Assembly: GCA_027186245.1 (NCBI GenBank)
Contig: CP114486.1
Coordinates: 3,935,501 to 3,999,500 of the forward strand
DNA from: Coriaria nepalensis
Taxonomy: Eukaryota; Streptophyta; Magnoliopsida; Cucurbitales; Coriariaceae
Direction: 5' to 3'
DNA length: 64,000 bases
Shown: piece by piece, positions 38,674-49,398 of the stretch
Position numbering within the stretch: position 1 is the stretch's first letter
How the letters are laid out: the number at the start of each line of letters is the position of its first letter
Notes under the pieces: generated by a model
What the model was told of the DNA's origin: nothing
Seen by the model: only the letters and a program-made list of their open reading frames with translations
Databases searched by the model: none
Made by a program: the position numbers and the translations under genes

Positions 38674-40930
38674 ATGGAGAACGAAGCTCCAAATCAACAG
38701 CCAGCTGAGGCTCTACTGTCTCTATCGGTCTCAGACGCTCCGATCCATTCGTCTTCTAGCTCTTCAATCCCGTACAGTCAGTAAGAACTTTCTCTCTTTC
38801 TCTCGTTCATTTTCGGTTTTCCTATCGTTTCGAATGTGGATAGGGGGTAATTGTAAATGTGATTATGTGATTCTGTTTCAGGCTGAGTTTGGAGGAGAAG
38901 TTCCAGATTGTGAGGAGTGTAGGGGAAGAGTGCATCCAAGAAAATGAGCTTAGAAATTTGCTGGACAAGAAGCCCGAACCCGTTTGTTATGATGGATTTG
39001 AGCCCTCTGGCCGAATGCACATTGCTCAGGTACTATCCGATCGATCATCATTTCTTTTCAGATTTTTCAAATTATTATTTCATTCAGCGAGTTCTACTCC
39101 TCGTATCAATTTTATGGAAGAATTTCACTTCTCAGTAGTTAGGGAATGGATTAATTAGAAGTTCTGAGATCAAAACGGTGGTTTTTGTTCTTGTCATATA
39201 GGGAGTGATGAAAGCATTAAGTGTGAACAAGCTGACTTCTGCTGGGTGCAGAGTGAAGATATGGATTGCTGATTGGTTTGCTCAGCTGAACAATAAGATG
39301 GGGGGTGATCTCAAGAAAATTGAGACTGTTGGTCGCTACATGATTGAGATATGGAAAGCCCTTGGGATGGATTTAGAAGGAGGCAAGGTTGAGATTTTAT
39401 GGTCCTCAAAGGAGATCAACTCTAGAGCACATGAGTACTGGCCTCTTGTCATGGATATAGCTAGAAAGAACAAGCTTCCTAGGATAATAAGGTGCCTATA
39501 CTATATATGGCTTTACTAGCTAATTACATGGTTCTTGGTTATGAACCATGTCATTCTTCCCTTTTCGGATTGTAGGTGCTGTACAATTATGGGTCGAGAA
39601 GAGCAAGATGACTTGACTGCAGCACAAATTTTCTACCCTTGTATGCAATGTGCTGATATCTTTTTCCTGAAGGTCTTATATGTTCTACTACCAGTATTTA
39701 CTTACTATGAGACTGATTCCACTTTGTATATTTATCGAGCCTTGTGCATCTGTTTTTATATTCCCTCTATCATCTCTTTAATAGGCCGATATCTGTCAAT
39801 TGGGAATGGACCAGAGGAAAGTGAATGTACTTGCAAGAGAGTATTGTGATGACATCAAGAGGAAGAACAAGCCTATCATTCTGTCTCACCGTATTTTTCT
39901 ATATTTCACTCATTTGATTTCTATTTCATCAATTTTCAATTATACCCTTAAATTTCAATCTGTGGCCTTCTGATTTTAATGACTGTTTTATGTAGACATG
40001 TTACCTGGTTTACTAGAGGGACAGCTGAAGATGTCGAAAAGCGATCCATTATCTGCCATTTTTATGGAAGATGAGGAGGTAAGAAATGGGTTTAAATGCT
40101 GCATGTGTGATTTTTATTGGTGACAGAGTAGGATGTCCAGCTAATACCATGTGCTAGCTCGAAAATAATATGGTGTTCATGGATACAACATCTGACCCAT
40201 TTATCTGGATTCTTAGGCCGAAGTGAATTTGAAGATAAAGAAAGCATACTGCCCTCCGAAGATTGTTGAGGGTAATCCATGCTTGGAGTACGTTAAGTAC
40301 CTTGTTCTTCCTTGGTTTAAGGAGTTCACAGTGGAGCGCAATCCAAATAACGGTGGAAATAAGCAAGTTCTTTTCTAACTGTTATAATCACATCCTCTTG
40401 GAAAATAGCACCCCTAAAGCATTTCTGGTTATATTCTGTTATATATTATATCGGCTGTAATTCTTAATCCTATCACTTGATGCAGGACCTTCAAAAGCTT
40501 TGAAGAATTGGTTGCCGACTATGGAAATGGAGACCTGCATCCTGGTGACCTTAAACCAGCTTTATCAAAGGGATTGAATCAAATACTGGAGGTAAATTTT
40601 AACATGGCTCTGTTTTAAGATGATACTTGTCATTTATCTTCTTTCCTTTTACTTCTAAGAAGAGTAACAAACACCTTTCTGTAAGCTAATAGAATTGATC
40701 ATCTTCGTATCTGCAGCCTGTAAGAGCGCACTTCAAAAATGATAGCAATGCCAAGGAACTATTGAAACGGGTGAAGGTATAATGTTCTCGGCTTCTGGCT
40801 TTAGTTTTCAAAAGGGTGGAAGATTATTTGGTACAAGGGGTATTTTGATTTTTGTTAATCGAGAAGGACATTTTTAACAAGTTTGTGATTTGTGGCTTTG
40901 TTGTTGCAGGCTTTCAAAGTTACCAAATGA
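38674..40930 (+). CDS. Tyrosyl-tRNA synthetase, cytosolic type (387 aa, 10 exons)
   Basis: Exons 38674-38780, 38882-39029, 39202-39491, 39576-39672, 39785-39890, 39996-40078, 40217-40362, 40486-40591, 40717-40776 and 40910-40930. This class I synthetase charges tRNA-Tyr in two ATP-dependent steps. Motifs: HIGH-type HIAQG (82-86) after YDGFEPSGRM, MGREEQDDLTAAQIFYPCMQCADIFFL with tyrosine-pocket residues, and KMSKS (261-265). It is of the archaeal/eukaryotic compact kind, lacks an EMAP-like C-terminal extension, and ends LLKRVKAFKVTK. The N-terminal about 35 residues are Ser-rich and variable; no clear organelle signal is seen. Intron 7 is GC-AG: exon 7 ends AATAA|GCAAGT (40363) and only this junction preserves the K-T-F-K-S frame. 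Other introns are GT-AG. Confidence 0.96.
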
Positions 40931-41619
40931 AGAAGATTAGAGATCTTGATTTTCAACACTGCCCCCTTTGCTCAATTTGGTGGATGAGAATTTCATCATT
41001 TCTTTTCGGCATCTTATCAACTTTTGTGCTAGCTTCAATTTTGTTATATTTTAAAACCGGTTATAGGGGATTTGGATTTGGTTCAAATGTACGGGTCTAG
41101 ACCGATCCAAATCCATGGTTGGGAGTGAATATAAATTAATCTTAACGGTTACCTTTTTGATACATCATTTAATCCACTAAGTTAAATGATTTATTTGTCC
41201 TCTTGATTACATGATATGTGAAAAATGTAGTGGTCGACGTTGATTTTTATCCAATGTGGATTTGGATTGGTCCGCAGTCTGAACCGAATTCAAAACCGAT
41301 TCTAAGGCACAATATTATTTGCTTCTAAAGTCCACCCAAAAAAAAAAAGAAATTTTAATGAAAAAGAGCTGTTATTTATGTTGGATCCGGGTTTGAATAT
41401 TTTATAATGGTCGAAGGTTGAAATTTTTTCGATTTCAAAGAACACTTTACACTTGGCCCATAAGTTATTGGGCCAAGTCTGTTTGCCTGCACCCATTTAT
41501 ACGTCGAGGCCCAAAAGAAGATGGAGATCGAGGAAGACTGTGTCAACTACAAAGTTTTGAAGTTCCTGATTGCGGAAAAATTCTGAACGGAGCGTTACAT
41601 CGCAACAAATCCGCGGGAA
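40931..41619. other. TyrRS 3' flank and promoter of the BORCS6-like gene
   Basis: 41055-41306 holds a small imperfect inverted repeat, probably a MITE. 41500-41619 is the likely leader of the next gene. Confidence 0.5.
41055..41306. mobile_element. MITE-like inverted repeat, about 250 bp
   Basis: The left arm (about 41055-41120, CCGGTTATAG...GATCCAAATCCATGGTTGG) is matched, inverted, by the right arm (about 41250-41306, CCAATGTGGATTTGGATTGG...TCAAAACCGA). The arms are imperfect and target-site duplications were not resolved. The element has no coding sequence. Superfamily unknown. Confidence 0.5.
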
Positions 41620-43448
41620 ATGGCGCACGCTCAGGGAGGAGACATTTCGACTGTCTCGGAGATCTTGATTTCTGAGAAACCCCTAAATCCACCGTCCACG
41701 TGTACCGAAACAGCATCCTATCCCGGAGAAGAAGACCTCACCGGATCGAGCGATTCAAGACGATCGCTGAACCAGACCGAGATTTTCAGAGCTATCGAGG
41801 TCGTTGAGAGAGACTCTCTGGCCGTTTCCGAGAGCTTCACTTCCCTCTTCGCATCACTTCGTCTGTCTCTATCTCAGGTCAGCTTGCTCTTTTGCTGCTT
41901 CTCTTGGAATTTTGCGTTCTCTTTGGCAGCTGAGAAAATGTAGATGCGCTCAGTAATTTCCGAGAAAAAGAGGAATGGATAGAAGTATTGGAGTGCAGTT
42001 CTGATTTAGGCCGGTTTTTGGTTCCAATTACGCAGTTAAAGCGTGATTGAAGACTGCTTCAATTTTCTTCTGAAAAATCCCTCTTTTGGTTTTCTGTTGG
42101 TTTCCGAGTAAATTGGATTATAGGAAGTCAGTTCGATTGTATATCGCTACTTTTCGTTATTAGTAAAAATTATCCTTGCCATTGAGAAGAATTCAAGGAT
42201 TTTTTGTCCTCCAAAATACAACTTAACCAACAGCAAGTTGTAAATTTGGCCAAAAAAAGAGAAGTTCAAGGTACAGAAAGAGTAGTGACGTTTGTTTATT
42301 ATGCATTGGAGATATTTGAATGAATTTCTTTCAACTAAGCATAGTAGTAATATACCTCCCTTTCTTCTTCTTGTGCTATGAAGTTTGCTATGGTTCTTAA
42401 AGGAGTATATCTGATAGATGGAATAATCTTGTAGGTCACTAGTAGCTCAGTTGATCATATGCATTGCTTCAATGATGCTGCAGGCAGGCTTCAGGAATCT
42501 GGTAATCTTTCTGCATAAACATAGGTTGTTGTCATGGCAACCTCTACCTGTGATTACTAGGTCAAACCTGTTGAAAATTTTGAGGGCTATGTTGGAGACC
42601 TTTTTACTTTCCACTATGTATTCTGGCATCAGCGGATAATCAACTTAGTTATCCTTAATTTATTGACACAGCTTCGTTTGCAGTTAGCACCTAAAAACAT
42701 GAGCTCATTGTATTTCACGTTGCTGATGTGAGATAGTTTCTTTTGACATTGTTACTTTCCAGTGCTTGATGCAGCAACAAAGGGAAACAGATACATAAAT
42801 TCTTGCCTAAGGTACCATTTGGCTCTTCACTGGCATCTTATCGTTTAATAAAAAACAGACCACTTGGAAATGCTTATCCATTTGATGTGGATAGTTATTC
42901 GGGTTACTCCTAATCTGCATTTAGGTGAGATGGTTTAGAGATATGGACTTGGTACATTGATGTGGCATGCAGATTTTCATTGAGACATCTTTTAAATGAA
43001 TCTGTTCTTTCATTTCAAGCCAGTCTGGTTAACCTTATCCTGAATTTTCCTCCTTGGCAGATTGAATGAGGAAATGAAAGGCGTTGACAATCTAGCCGCA
43101 CAGTTGTATCCTTTTGTGTTTGTTTGTTTGCTTCTTGTCTTTGTGTTATATTCTTCTGGATTCTGCCTACACTTCTTCTAAGCTGCTTATGGATAATCAT
43201 TGTTTTGTCCACGTGTCCATTTCAGCTTAGCGGCTGCTTGATGCCCATCAGGGCTCTTTAGTGGTTCATATATTTTTGTATGAGACTTAGAACCTAATTT
43301 TGGTATTAAGTCTTTTATTTTAATTTTTTTTCTTATATTTAGTTTGTCTCATTAATCCTTGATTCCTTAATTCTTGCAAAGAAAAGCTCTGAGGAGGAAT
43401 GTCGATGCGCTAGACTCTGCAGTGACCAAGCTTCTCCATTTTCCTTGA
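41620..43448 (+). CDS. BORCS6/DUF2365-like small coiled-coil protein (161 aa, 5 exons)
   Basis: Exons 41620-41877, 42435-42501, 42763-42811, 43061-43105 and 43382-43448, all GT-AG with matching phases. The N-terminal about 50 residues are polar and probably disordered. The rest (about 52-161) is alpha-helical and contains SLAVSESFTSLFASLRLSLS, VDHMHCFNDAAGRLQES, NRYINSCLRLNEEMKGVDNL and RRNVDALDSAVTKLL. This matches, from memory, a conserved plant family assigned to DUF2365/BORCS6, whose animal member is a subunit of the BORC complex that positions lysosomes. A vacuolar or endosomal trafficking role in plants is inference. Three small exons of 45-67 bp rely on family continuity for their boundaries. 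Confidence 0.8.
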
Positions 43449-43940
43449 TGAAGAATCGAGCACTGTTCATATCAAGTTCTTGATCTGGAAAAACTATTGA
43501 TCAGGTCATGATTGAATCACATTTGAAAATTCCAGAATTAGATTTTGACTATATTGATGACCCAGCAGCCCAATACTGCCCATGTGGGGCAAACAATTGT
43601 TCTAGAGGAACCGAATATGTCAGAATTCCATAAACATGTATGTCACCGTTTTGTAAATGAATCAAGTTGACAGTTACTCTCTCCGGTTTTCATTTGACTG
43701 AACAGTTGCTCCGAATCTTAACTGTGTCTGATTCTTGAATAGAATCTTCTCTCGCCCGGTCAATAGATAAAGGATCTCGTATAGTACTTTCCACATAAAC
43801 AATAATTGCATTTGCTGAGGTATGTGCTGATTTAATTACCATGGGCAAAGTTGTTTTCAAGTGAAATCAAATTGAAAATCGAGGGCAAATCTGTTGAATT
43901 CTTGACAAAATCCCAAGAATGATGTTTAAGTTGTCTGGTT
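43449..43940. other. BORCS6-like 3' UTR and flank
   Basis: About 490 bp of likely 3' UTR and spacer up to the left arm of the long inverted-repeat element. No gene. Confidence 0.4.
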
Positions 43941-44177
43941 GGGTAATTAGTGGGTTCGGGGGCTGATTTATAAGTTTTGGAGATCCTGAAATCTTCAAGG
44001 TTTTTGGCCGTCAGATCTTATAAACGTCAATCCGACGGTTTTGAAGATAGCGGAGTAATAAATTCATTTTTTTAAATTGAAAGGACTTAAAATGAATAAA
44101 ACAAAATCTTCTTTCTTCATCTGAAACAAAAGTTTAGAACGAAATATTTCATTCCGCCATTGTTACATTTTCTTCCA

Positions 44178-44381
44178 TCTGAAACGATGTCATGCTACTG
44201 TTCCTCTTACTTCAGGACGGAAACGAAATCCATCCCACCATTCTCCTTCTTCTCTTCTATTGAAAGGTAAGTAACCTTTCTGAAACGATGTCATGCTACT
44301 GTTCCTCTTACTTCAGGACGGAAACGAAATCCATCCCACCATTCTCCTTCTTCTCTTCTATTGAAAGGTAAGTAACCTTTC
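44178..44381 (+). repeat. Perfect 102-bp tandem duplication inside the left arm
   Basis: Units 44178-44279 and 44280-44381 look identical base for base (TCTGAAACGATGTCATGCTA onward, ending in GGTAAGTAACCTT T). The right arm contains only one diverged counterpart, so the duplication followed insertion or arose in one arm. Zero differences imply it is recent. Confidence 0.9.
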
Positions 44382-44422
44382 TTTCTTCCATTGAAACGAA
44401 AGGAAATATTATTCTTCTACAG

Positions 44423-44555
44423 ACATAAACTCTTCTTCTTCTTCTATTGACCGTGACCTGCCTACGAGTTTCGATGAGGATAAGACCGAGGAAGCGAAGC
44501 TGGAAAACGATGTCGATCAAGAGGCTTATGATCCTATCTCCAAGAAACGGAGAAG
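44423..44555 (+). other. Exon-like captured fragment inside the inverted-repeat element
   Basis: 133 bp bounded by a pyrimidine-rich acceptor-like TTCTTCTACAG and a GTCAGA donor-like site. The open frame reads DINSSSSSIDRDLPTS, then FDEDKTEEAKLENDVDQEAY and DPISKKRRRSD before a stop. The acidic then basic composition looks like a host nuclear-protein exon, not a transposase. The source gene is not recognised. A GTAAGT donor at the end of each 102-bp unit could form an intron with this acceptor. Confidence 0.45.
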
Positions 44556-45775
44556 GTCAGATTAACCGATTCATAAAGTTGTCTACTTTTTTTTTTTTTT
44601 GTAAATTAGAGCTTAGCATGTATTCTTATGAGGTTGTGGGGGTAAAGCTAGAACGCAGGGTAAAAAAGATGACTGAAACTGGAGTTTCAAATTGTAGCCC
44701 TAGTGAACCATAAGGCGTTTTACGTAAATAAATTTTGTTGACATTTGTGATTGTAACTTTTAACCAGTACAAATGGTTGAAAGTAGTGGGTTGAAAAGGA
44801 GTAAGAGTGTTGGTCGTAAAAAGGAGCTTGCAGATTTGTATATTGCCTTTTCAAGCTTCTCTTTAAAATCTGGGTAATTTATATCTGCACTAGGATGCAC
44901 ATCATACTAGCAGCATCATACAACTTGGTGAATGATTAAATATGATTGTGCATTATTATATAATACCATATTGTTCAATCTATGCAAGAGCTTTTCTATT
45001 GAAAAATATGACGTATGGAAATGTTGATAAGTACAAGTTGTAGCAAAAAATTACAGACTCAATGCCAATTTCAGATTAAAAAGCGATTTGAATCCATAAA
45101 TTCTAGTAAAAATAGAGTTGAGTATGACTCATTGTTATCTCTACTCATATCACAGTTTTCTCAAATCCCATTGGCTAGAATTTTGGGTATCAAAACAAAA
45201 TTAGAAGAGCATTTACATTAAGATTAAAGAGACAATTCCTAATACAAAAGGATGAACGGCCTGACTAAATAAACGAACTAAATACTCTCCATGCATCTCT
45301 TCCACTTGTGAACAACACAGATGGTAGGAGTCTCCTGAAACCAAAATCAACACAACGATATCAATATCAATATAAACAAGCATTAATATTTTAGACTAGA
45401 AAAAATGTAAAAGAAAAGATATAAGGAGTAGAAGAAGCAATGGGAATAGAGATTGAAAGCTAACAATAGATGCATCAAGCTGCAAGCTGCAAGCTGAAAG
45501 GAGAATGGTGGGATGGGTTTCGTTTCACGTTTCCGTCCTGAAGAAAGAGGAATAGTAGTGTAACGTTTCAGATAGAAGAAAATGTAATAATGCTGGGATG
45601 AGATATTTCGTTTCAAACTCTTATTTCAGATGCATTCAAATTTATAAAACAAATTTATTATCCCGCTATCTTTAAAATCGTTGGATTAACATTTATATAA
45701 CTTCACGATCAAAAATTGTAGAGATATCATGATCTCCAAGTTTTATAAATCAGTTCTCCAAAACTCGTAATCAGC

Positions 45776-48700
45776 ACTTTCTCCTTAATTGCAACGTCGT
45801 TCTCGGTTTGGTTGGGTGATTTACAATATTCGGAAATCTTAGTGGAACATTGATGATTAATGTCAAATCAACATTTATTAGCATAAGACCAAAAATAGGT
45901 TGAAAATTTGATTACAATTTACAAGAGGGTTATTATTCTAATCGGGTTGGTTGGTTGGCCTAGTTCAAACCAACACATGTAGCGAGCTAGGTAGTCAAGT
46001 GTGTTCGGTTCACGAGGCAGCTTCCAACAACCAATTTTCCATAGTCAAATGAATTAGGTCTACAAAGATAATGTTATTTTAAGTACCAAATTGCATCGGA
46101 TACGACGGTTGCTATGTTATATGTATACATTATTTATAATTAAACTCTTTTGTTTTGACTTTAATAAATTGCTACCTAACCATGTTTGTCTCAAACCATG
46201 AACATGTTTCGTTTGACTTACTACTAGAGTTTGGGATGGAAACTCTCTTGCCGCCTCCCCAACCTTGCAATGGTTAGGAATATGATTTTATTTGTGATTA
46301 ATTTTGTAGGCAAATCTAATTTTGTTTAAGAATTACAATCAGTTCAATAAATTTTAATTATTTTATATAATATATATGACTAAATTTCAAGCGTGAGTTT
46401 AAATTCTTATTACGAGTGACTTCTTAATCTTAAAATATTTATAAAAAAAATTAAAAAATTATAGCTTAAAAACAATCCTTCGAATATAACTTGCTAAATT
46501 ATACTTTTCATTTTAAAGTTTAAAATTTGCTCTAATAACTATAAGAATCATTATTATTTATTTTTATTTATTAAAAAATAATCAGAAATATTTAAGTGGA
46601 AGTACCAAATTTTCAAAGCGTTTTCATCTGTCTTCAACCTTAGATAGTGACTTGAACATCTCTAACATGAAAATTATCTTTAAATTAAATCTCGACATAA
46701 TACGAATATCATTATTATATGATGAGTAATATAATATCTGAGAATGATGCGTTCGTAATTTGTATTTGTGATGTGATTTAATTTACTACAATATATGTTT
46801 TTTATATCTAACAACAATAAAATGGTTTTTAAACATGAATGGAACTTTCAATGAAAATATAAATGTATTAAGTAAGATTTGCACTTACTTTTTCTGTTCA
46901 AACACAGCCCAGTTCTTCTAAGCCACACAGAGCTTCCATTGGACTTTCCTCATCGTCTAAAATTGGGTTGTGTATGCTTTGACTGGTAGGTAAGGTGGCA
47001 ACCCAAATTGTCAAGCAAAAGAAAAAAGAGAAAAACACAAAACAAAAGTTAAGATGGCAATGACAAAACTGACACCAAATCCAAACAAAACATCGTGAGT
47101 TCCTCAAAACAATATCAATTAATTAAATTAATACAAAATCAAAATTATAGTATGATACCATCACTTCCCGACGAACAGGTAGGGTCATATTACAATGAGA
47201 AATTTATAGAATTCAGACAGACTTTAGTTAAGAAACAAGTTCAAAAAATGAAAAAAAAAAAAAAAAAAAAAAAAACCTAATTTTGATCATTATCTGGTTC
47301 GTTGCTTAATGACATTGATCATACTGACCCTTAAATTAATTTGACGAGTTCCATTGCAGCCTTAAATTAATATCAATCTAACTAAATATTGTAGTTAAAG
47401 ACTTATGTAGTTAACAACACTAGATAACAGATGCTCTTTGTAATATTTGTAGTTCTGATTCGATTATTTATCATTTGAGTTTGATTTTCTCTCTTTCGTA
47501 AAAAAATTGCTTGAATCATAATTAGATTTGAAATTCGATTATTTGTAGCACATGTTAAATATGCAAATTGTTTTAACGTATATAACTTGTATGTTATTTC
47601 TTCTTCTTTGTCTTCTATTATTATTGTTTTCTTTTTTGTTTTAATTTCGTAGTGGATGGTGGGTTTACACCATGCATTGACAATAACGAGGGATTGAAGG
47701 AGCTAGCTGGGTGTATCAAATATGGAGGCAGATATACAAATTGAGGAGAAGAAAAAACCTATAATTAAGTCAACATTTCTATATAACCCACGTATCAAGT
47801 AAAGAGATAGAAGAAACTATACGTTATCGATATGTCGATAAATAATCAAACTTAAATGCATCTTCAAGCTTCGGTCTTGATGCTTGCATGCATATAATAT
47901 ATAAGCAGTGTAACAAAGTTAGCAATCTGGTAATTTGTGTTGTATTATAATGATATTGAAGAAGAGTACATAAGATATGTATTGAGATCACCATCGATTG
48001 TAGTAAATATTTTACTTTCAATCTTTTTAATAATTAATGGAAGATTAATTAACTCGATTAGCCTGAATATTTTACAAATAGATTGATATTAAAGACAAGA
48101 AATGAATGCTGTTGTCGTCCTTCAATCATTCAAATTTATACCTTACAGCAGTTCCTGACAAGCAAACGAATGCATTTAATGCGATGCACCATTTTTATCT
48201 GTGTTAAAGCTCACTATGAAATATCTCTCTTTATTATTTCTTTCTATTGTTGAAGTGGCAAGTAGAGAGAGGAGATGAAAACCACAAAAACATAAATCTT
48301 TGATCAATACGTTGAATTTCTCCCCCCACAAAAAAAAAAAAAAAAAATTTGTATTGGAGGAAATTGTGTATTTTCGAAAGTATGAGGACTGAACTGCAAA
48401 ATTGAGCCAAAATGGGTAGCGGACGTCGTGAGTCTGAACGGAGCAGCCGGACGTATTTAGTGAGTCAGAAGTTCAGAACAGATCGATGTTGATGGAGATT
48501 CGAGCCGTCGTCTTCTTCTGCCCCCTCGTTTTCATCAAGTGTAAAAAAGGGCAAATCCGGTAATTTCTTCTTTTTCAACCGGATTAAAAAAAAAAAAAAA
48601 AAGCACAAGTAAAAACAGGAGTAGAAATAAGAAAAAAAAAGAACACACTTATTATTAATTAACGATGCTGCAAGAAATAAGAATAGTTGATTAGTAATAT

Positions 48701-49398
48701 ATAGTACTATTAGTATGTTTGATAATAGTAATAATAATTACTTTTGGAATTTTCTTTATTATTTCTGCATCAAAATCCCACCATAAAGCACATAAAGACG
48801 ACACACCATCACACCACCTTACTGAATCTGTTCCTACCACCCCCTCAAATCCTTCTCTTATAATTTCTTCTTACTTGGCTCAAGAAACCCATGAAGAAAT
48901 GCAGCGGCAGTAGGAGCAGTCGTAGTGCTTGAGCGAGCTCAAGTAATCTTCTTTCTACTTAAAGTTCCAAGTTTTCTTTCTTTTTGTTTTTACTGCCTTG
49001 ACTTTGTCTGGCATGAAAAGAATGGAGGGTTACCGCTTACTTGAACTGAACTGCGAGTGTTTGAAAAGGGAAAGTGAAGGGACCGAGTGTTTTTTCTTCA
49101 GTTCTCTGGGTTGGAAATCCAGATCTTAGCCACCATTGATAAAAACCGTACCTTTCTTAGATTCTTTTCCAAATGTGTAGCTTTCAGAGAATACCCAAGT
49201 GGAGATTTACTTGAGGCAATTTTATTTTATTTTTTTCCTCTCTCTTTCTCTGCTTTTTCCTATCTCTCTTTGTTTTTTTTTAGGGTACCCTCTACATTCT
49301 TACTGTAATGCTATACTAATTATTTTTAAGTGGAGCTAAGATTGTAATTGATCTGATTTTACCACCTTGAACTTGTCAGGGTTGTAGTTTGCAAAATT
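45776..49398. other. AT-rich intergenic region and bHLH leader
   Basis: 3.6 kb without a convincing gene. Features: an A-rich tract (47250-47276) and A-runs at 48327-48346 and 48584-48602. From about 48900 onward CT-rich sequence (49230-49290) and likely leader introns precede the bHLH ATG at 49399. Short ORFs such as 47095-47280 and 48719-48913 have no recognised similarity. Confidence 0.4.

Larger units (their letters stand above)
43941..45775. mobile_element. Long-terminal-inverted-repeat DNA transposon, Mutator/Pack-MULE-like (about 1.8 kb)
   Basis: The left arm (about 43941-44262) and right arm (about 45496-45775) are inverted copies. The shared path, reading inward, is CTGATTTATAA...GGAGATC, AATCC(G/A)ACG(G/A)TTTT(G/A)AAGATAGCGG, AATAAATT, GAAACGAAATAT(T/C)TCAT(T/C)CC, ACATTTTCTTC(C/T)ATCTGAAACG, CAGGACGGAAACG, CCATCCCACCATTCTCC. 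Arms near 300 bp suit Mutator-like elements. No transposase is seen, so it is non-autonomous. The interior carries an exon-like segment (44423-44555). A 9-bp target duplication was not identified, so outer limits are approximate. Confidence 0.7.

Noticed and set aside
47095..47280. 61-aa ORF followed by a poly(A) tract, as a possible retroposed gene or SINE
   Set aside because: No similarity, no target-site duplication and no pol III boxes found. The Lys-rich end is only the A-run translated.
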